Positions 21,097-24,705 of a DNA stretch of 24,705 bases are shown here, one piece after another. The translations under genes were made by a program, and so were the position numbers. The notes below the pieces were generated by a model that ran no database searches, was not told the origin of the DNA, and was given only the letters and a program-made list of their open reading frames with translations. The stretch's first letter is position 1. Every line of letters starts with the position of its first letter. The DNA is from Deinococcus hopiensis KR-140 (GTDB lineage Bacteria; Deinococcota; Deinococci; Deinococcales; Deinococcaceae), in contig CALPYF020000054.1 of assembly GCA_943327755.2 (NCBI GenBank), forward strand, positions 1 to 24,705. Direction: 5' to 3'.

Positions 21097-23373
21097 ATGG
21101 CCGCCCGCCCCCAGGTTCCCCTCCCTGAGACGCCCCAGGCCCTCACGTACTTCGTGGCGGGCATGGACTGCGCCAACTGCGTCGCCAAAGTCGAGCGCAT
21201 GGTCGGTACCCTCCCCGGCACCGAGGGCGTCAGGACCAGCTTCACCCGACAGACCCTGACCCTGGAACTCGACGAGCACCAGACCTCCCGCGCCACGCTG
21301 GAAAAAAATCTGAAAGCCCTCGGGTACACGCCCTCCCTGCTCCGCCCGGTCCGGGTGGCCACCGCCCCGGCCCACCCGGCCCCCGACCCCGCTGGACAGG
21401 ACCACGCCCGACCCGACCCCGTGGACCATGAGCACGCGGGGCACACCCATGAGGTCGCCCCCGCCGGGACGCCCTGGTACCGCACCGGGCAGGGCCGCCT
21501 GGTCCTCAGTTCCGGCGTGCTGCTGCTCGCCGCCTGGCTCTTCGGGTTCACCGAACCCCGCTTCGCGGCCGCCGGGTACGTCGCCGCGACCCTTCTCGGC
21601 GTCTGGCCGCTGGCCAGGAAAGCCGCCGCCAGTGCCCGCCTCGGCGACCCCTTCAGCATCAACATGCTCGTCAGTCTCGCCGCGATCGGCGCCGTCGCCA
21701 TCGGCGAAGCGCCCGAAGGGGCGGTCGTGGTGTTCTTCTTCGCTGTCGGCGAACTGCTCGAAGGGGTCGCGGCCGGGAAAGCCCGCGCGGGCATCCAGGC
21801 CCTCGCCGCCTTGGCGCCCAGAACGGCGCTTCTGGTGGAGGGCGCGGGCACCCGCGAAGTTCCCGCCGATGCCCTCCAGGTCGGGCAGACCGTCCAGGTC
21901 AATCCTGGCGCGCGCGTCCCGGCCGACGGCACGGTCCTCACGGGCACCTCCAGCCTCGACGACAGCCCGGTCACCGGCGAGAGCGTGCCCGTTGTCAAAA
22001 GCGCCGGGGATACCGTATTCGCCGGGAGCATCAACACCGACGGCACCCTGACCATTCAGGTCGACAGGGCCGCGAGGGACAACACCATTGCCCGCATCAT
22101 CCACCTGATCGAAGAGGCCGAGAGCCGCAAGGCCCCCACCGCCCGCTTCATTGACCGCTTCAGTCGCCTGTACACCCCAGGCGTCGTCCTCGTGTCCGCC
22201 CTGGTCGCCCTGATTCCGCCCCTCGCGTTCGGCGGCGCGTGGCACGACTGGCTGTACAGGGGCATCAGCCTGCTCCTCATCGGCTGCCCCTGCGCGCTGG
22301 TGCTGAGCGTCCCCGCCTCCATCACCAGCGCCCTGAGTGCCGGCACCCGCCGCGGCCTGCTGATCAAGGGGGGCGGCGCCCTGGAGACCATCGGCAGCGT
22401 GAGGACCGTCGCGTTCGACAAGACCGGCACGCTCACCGCCGGGAAGCCCACGGTGACGGACGTGCTCAGCCTGGGGCCCGACCGTGCGGAGGTGCTGCGG
22501 CTGGCGGCGGCCGTGGAGTCCGGCAGCAGCCATCCGCTCGCCCGCGCCATCCTGCAGGCGGCCCAGGCGAGTCAGGTCAGCGTGCCTGCGGCCACGGACG
22601 CCCAGGCGCTCCCGGGGAAGGGGGCGGCCGCCACGGTCGAGGGCCGCCTGCTCAGCGTCACCTCCCCCCGGCACGCCGCGACCTTGACCTCCCTTGATCC
22701 GGAGGTGAGCCGCGCCATCACCGCCTTCGAGGAGCAGGGCCGCACCGCTGTCGTGCTTCTCGAAGGCTCCGCGCCCCTGGGCATCATGGCCATCCGCGAC
22801 GAGCCCCGCCCGGACGCCCGCGCCGCGTTGGCCCGGCTGCAGGACCTAGGTGTGAAGACCGTCATGCTGACAGGCGACAATGCCCGGACCGGTCAGGCCA
22901 TCGCCCGTGACCTGGGACTGGACGTGCAGGCCGAACTGCTTCCTGAAGACAAGCTGCGCCTGATCGCGGCACTCAAAGCGCAGGGCGGCGTGGCGATGGT
23001 CGGGGACGGCATCAACGACGCCCCAGCGCTGGTCCAGGCCGACGTGGGGATCGCCATGGGGGGCGGCACGGACGTCGCCCTGGAAACGGCGGACGTCGCC
23101 CTGCTGCAGGAGCGGGTGACCGGCGTGGCGGATCTGATCGCCCTCTCGCGCGCCACGATGGGCAACATCAAGGTCAACATCGCCTTCGCGCTGGGCCTCA
23201 AGGCCATCTTCCTCGTCACGACCCTGCTCGGCTACACCAACCTGTGGATGGCGATCCTGGCCGATACGGGCGCCACGGCCCTCGTCACCGCGAACGCGCT
23301 GCGGCTGCTGCTCTGGACGGGTCGAGCCGCACCTGAGCCCGTTGCTGCCACGCCCACGCCGAGCACGACATAA
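21097..23373 (+). CDS. Zn/Cd/Pb-type P1B heavy-metal efflux ATPase (ZntA/CadA-like)
   Basis: A 758-residue inner-membrane pump exporting divalent soft metals using ATP. The N-terminal HMA domain has GMDCANC (Cys25, Cys28), the Asp-Cys form typical of Zn/Cd/Pb pumps rather than copper pumps. A His/Asp-rich linker (about 91-121, HDHARP...HEHAGHTHE) could bind extra metal. The transmembrane metal site CPC is Cys397-Pro-Cys399, the phosphorylated Asp is D441 in DKTGT, and TGES, TGDN and GDGIND are intact. The last helix pair carries LADTGATALVTANALRLL with the Asp used by zinc pumps. The ATG at 21097 follows TATACT by 6 nt and lacks a Shine-Dalgarno; an ATG at 21076 would lie upstream of the -10 box. 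Control is probably by the ArsR-type sensor 230 bp downstream. Confidence 0.95.
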   Translation: MAARPQVPLPETPQALTYFVAGMDCANCVAKVERMVGTLPGTEGVRTSFTRQTLTLELDEHQTSRATLEKNLKALGYTPSLLRPVRVATAPAHPAPDPAGQDHARPDPVDHEHAGHTHEVAPAGTPWYRTGQGRLVLSSGVLLLAAWLFGFTEPRFAAAGYVAATLLGVWPLARKAAASARLGDPFSINMLVSLAAIGAVAIGEAPEGAVVVFFFAVGELLEGVAAGKARAGIQALAALAPRTALLVEGAGTREVPADALQVGQTVQVNPGARVPADGTVLTGTSSLDDSPVTGESVPVVKSAGDTVFAGSINTDGTLTIQVDRAARDNTIARIIHLIEEAESRKAPTARFIDRFSRLYTPGVVLVSALVALIPPLAFGGAWHDWLYRGISLLLIGCPCALVLSVPASITSALSAGTRRGLLIKGGGALETIGSVRTVAFDKTGTLTAGKPTVTDVLSLGPDRAEVLRLAAAVESGSSHPLARAILQAAQASQVSVPAATDAQALPGKGAAATVEGRLLSVTSPRHAATLTSLDPEVSRAITAFEEQGRTAVVLLEGSAPLGIMAIRDEPRPDARAALARLQDLGVKTVMLTGDNARTGQAIARDLGLDVQAELLPEDKLRLIAALKAQGGVAMVGDGINDAPALVQADVGIAMGGGTDVALETADVALLQERVTGVADLIALSRATMGNIKVNIAFALGLKAIFLVTTLLGYTNLWMAILADTGATALVTANALRLLLWTGRAAPEPVAATPTPSTT

Positions 23374-23455
23374 CCTCACCCCAGCCAGGTCTCACGCCGG
23401 GCACCACGGTCCCTACCTCACGAACGCGCGGGGTTCACCGGATCAGCCGTGCGTG

Positions 23456-23479
23456 GCGGCCTGCAAGAGGCAGCGCCGC
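23456..23479. terminator. Hairpin between ATPase and metal sensor genes
   Basis: GCGGC CTGC (23456-23464) pairs with GCAG CGCCGC (23470-23479) with one bulge and a 5-nt loop, 83 nt after the ATPase stop. It may terminate or process the ATPase transcript; no T-tract follows. Confidence 0.3.
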
Positions 23480-23591
23480 AGGAATGCTGAGACGGTTCCT
23501 GCCCTCTGAAGTGCGGGCATACAGGACGCGAAGCTCCGGTGGAAACCGCAGAACGCCGCGACGCGCGTGGAGTGGGGGCAGGGGAGACCGG

Positions 23592-23597
23592 TACACT
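23592..23597 (+). promoter_or_regulatory. Putative -10 box (TACACT) for leaderless metal-sensor mRNA
   Basis: TACACT lies 6 nt before the ATG at 23604. No Shine-Dalgarno and no good -35 are visible. I found no second copy of the ATGAA-type operator here, so the sensor may not be autoregulated through the same site. Confidence 0.55.
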
Positions 23598-23603
23598 GCG
23601 GGG

Positions 23604-23966
23604 ATGGCCGCCATTCCCGCTGAAGACACCTGTGACGTGAACTGCGTGCATCCAGAGGCCGTCGCAGCCGCCCGGGCCACCCTGCCGGATGAGGCGTGCG
23701 TCGAGCGGGCCACGACCTTCCTGAAGCTGGTGGGTGATTCCACCCGCCTCAAGATCCTCAGTGCGCTGACCAGCAGTGAACTGTGTGTCTGCGACCTCGC
23801 CGCCGTGATCGGACTGAGTGAGAGTGCCACCAGCCATCAACTGCGCCTCCTGCGAACCGGCCGGGTCGTGACGTCCCGCAAGGAGGGCCGCGTGGTGTAT
23901 TACCGCCTGCTTGATCATCACGTCACCACCCTGATCGCCAACGCCCTCGATCACGCCCGCGAGTAA
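23604..23966 (+). CDS. ArsR/SmtB-family metal sensor, CadC-like
   Basis: A 120-residue winged-helix repressor expected to leave its operator when Zn, Cd or Pb binds. It carries both classical sites. The alpha3N thiolate site comprises Cys10 and Cys14 (DTCDVNC) with Cys61 and Cys63 (ELCVCDLA), the CadC pattern; the alpha5 site comprises Asp104, His106, His117 and Glu120 (LDHHVTT...LDHARE), falling on the same residue numbers as the SmtB zinc site. An extra Cys32 is present. The recognition helix is SESATSHQLRLLRTGR and the wing RKEGRVVYYRL. The ATG at 23604 is chosen over a start at 23484 because TACACT lies 6 nt upstream and the added residues would be Arg-rich and unlike the family. The likely target is the operator at 21066-21087 before the ATPase gene. 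Confidence 0.95.
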   Translation: MAAIPAEDTCDVNCVHPEAVAAARATLPDEACVERATTFLKLVGDSTRLKILSALTSSELCVCDLAAVIGLSESATSHQLRLLRTGRVVTSRKEGRVVYYRLLDHHVTTLIANALDHARE

Positions 23967-24020
23967 CAGAGGTTCTGACATTGCCCACACCGGCCGTGAG
24001 CCTCACGAGCCTGTCTGGTG

Positions 24021-24061
24021 GCGCCCACGGATCAGGGGCAATACGCCTCCTGAAAGGGCGC
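24021..24061. terminator. Long imperfect hairpin after the metal sensor gene
   Basis: GCGCCC (24021-24026) pairs with GGGCGC (24056-24061), and inside it TCAGGgGC pairs with GCcTCCTGA around an AATAC loop. It begins 55 nt past the sensor stop. A terminator or RNA-stability element is plausible; no T-tract. Confidence 0.45.
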
Positions 24062-24325
24062 CCGTGTCCAAGTAGCCGTGATGCACTGGCAGAACAGCGA
24101 GTGACCTCGTGCAGTCAGGCACGTCGGCTGGCGGGTCGGAGGGGCAGAGAGCACGTGCGGACGCCACTCGGGGCAATATCGTGTTGTCCCTGCCGTCCTC
24201 ACAAACGACTGTGAAAGAAGCGCGCGTGGGCGCTGACCGACCAGTGAGTGCTGTCAATTCCGGAAGAGGGCATTGTCCGACTTGAGCCAGGGGCGGGCAG
24301 CGCCGTGAAGCAGACGGTCATCACC
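24062..24325. other. Gene-free stretch upstream of tandem promoters
   Basis: No open frame here has a domain or a usable start with a ribosome site. A 9-nt repeat GGGGCAATA occurs at 24035 and near 24172. Nothing else of note was seen. Confidence 0.45.
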
Positions 24326-24354
24326 TTGACAGGGTGGTGCAGGACGCGTAGGGT
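24326..24354 (+). promoter_or_regulatory. Near-consensus sigma-70 promoter P1
   Basis: TTGACA (24326-24331), 17 nt, TAGGGT (24349-24354). The expected start near 24361 coincides with a perfect 7-bp hairpin (CCTGCTG at 24361-24367 with CAGCAGG at 24381-24387). No gene follows within the window. Confidence 0.65.
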
Positions 24355-24476
24355 TATAGGCCTGCTGTTTGCCTGGCATGCAGCAGGTCTGTGGTGCAGG
24401 TGGCCTCCGGGCCGGTCTGTCCGCGCCGCTCAGGGCCTCCGTTGGAGGGTCCGACGTGCGTGTACCACGCTCAAGA

Positions 24477-24520
24477 ACCATGAGCATGGTGTTGACAAGA
24501 TAAAGCCCAGCAGATAGACT
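24477..24520 (+). promoter_or_regulatory. Near-consensus sigma-70 promoter P2 with abutting palindrome
   Basis: TTGACA (24492-24497), 17 nt, TAGACT (24515-24520), the strongest promoter match in the window. The palindrome ACCATG AG CATGGT (24477-24490) ends one base before the -35 and could be an activator or repressor site. Same orientation as P1, 166 bp downstream of it. Confidence 0.75.
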
Positions 24521-24705
24521 TCTTCAGTCGCCGAACCGGAGCCCCGCTCCGAAGACCGCGCACCGGAACGCCAGTTCCGCGAAGCATGACAACGGAAGAT
24601 GCTTGAGAAGCACAGGCCAGCTCGACAGGGCTGAGTGAGCGGCACGCCCCCCGGTGTGCTCCAGACTCACGAAAACGATCGAGACCTTCGGGTGGAGATC
24701 ACAAA
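24521..24705 (+). ncRNA. Structured non-coding leader, possibly of an rRNA operon beyond the edge
   Basis: Downstream of P2 no ORF is credible, but hairpins are dense: CGGAGC/GCTCCG (24537-24551), CGGAAC/GTTCCG (24564-24579) and a UUCG tetraloop ACC UUCG GGU (24684-24693). An imperfect GAGC...GCTC stem lies between about 24636 and 24661. Tandem strong promoters with a long structured leader are typical of rRNA operons; a riboswitch or other leader RNA is an alternative. The downstream product is outside the window. Confidence 0.4.

Noticed and set aside
21010..22674. 554-codon minus-strand frame antisense to the metal ATPase
   Set aside because: Gly/Asp/Gln-rich shadow; the ATPase on the plus strand has all P-type motifs.
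24254..24487. Minus-strand 77-codon frame ending LKSDNALFRN, suggestive of a transposase tail
   Set aside because: No catalytic motif, IS ends or target duplication; strong promoters of the other strand run through it.

Overview
The window looks like a chromosomal segment of a Deinococcus-type bacterium. The evidence is high GC with strongly GC-biased third codon positions, several large PAS/GAF/GGDEF sensor proteins, and gene starts preceded by a TANNNT -10 box only 5-7 nt before the ATG with no Shine-Dalgarno sequence. That last pattern is the leaderless-mRNA signature known to be abundant in Deinococcus. The genus is inferred from these features; no 16S or marker gene is in the window.

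Layout. (1) 1-2007: 3' part of a secreted FN3-GH13 alpha-amylase, truncated by the window edge. (2) 2118-11785: a signalling block of four multidomain proteins: a PAS/GAF GGDEF-EAL protein (minus strand), a membrane PAS/GAF GGDEF protein, a soluble triple-GAF histidine kinase without an adjacent response regulator, and a polytopic membrane GGEEF cyclase (all plus). Three of the four act on cyclic-di-GMP. (3) 11978-15348, minus: a four-gene operon in the order TetR regulator, secreted cytochrome c, PQQ-dependent dehydrogenase and a secreted protein of unknown function. The dehydrogenase and cytochrome form a periplasmic oxidation module that should pass electrons to the respiratory chain. (4) 16018-16584, minus: a small P-loop kinase of the zeta-toxin/AAA_33 type. 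(5) 16905-18847, minus: a two-gene operon of a short-chain dehydrogenase and an FAD-dependent oxidoreductase. (6) 19223-20710, plus: a flavodoxin-fold NAD(P)H:quinone oxidoreductase followed by a PAS-AraC regulator split by an in-frame TAG. The intergenic region before it carries two near-identical 21-bp elements in inverted orientation. (7) 21097-23966, plus: a Zn/Cd/Pb-type P1B ATPase and a CadC/SmtB-type sensor, with a matching ArsR-type operator between the -35 and -10 of the ATPase promoter. (8) 23967-24705: no gene; two tandem near-consensus sigma-70 promoters and a hairpin-rich leader, suggesting that a strongly transcribed RNA, possibly an rRNA operon, begins just beyond the right edge.

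No CRISPR array, tRNA, intact insertion sequence or prophage gene was seen. The items most worth a second look are the nonsense-split PAS-AraC gene, the 21-bp inverted pair, the TetR gene with a strong Shine-Dalgarno but no normal start codon in position, the metal-resistance pair with two intact sensor sites, and the tandem promoters at the right edge.
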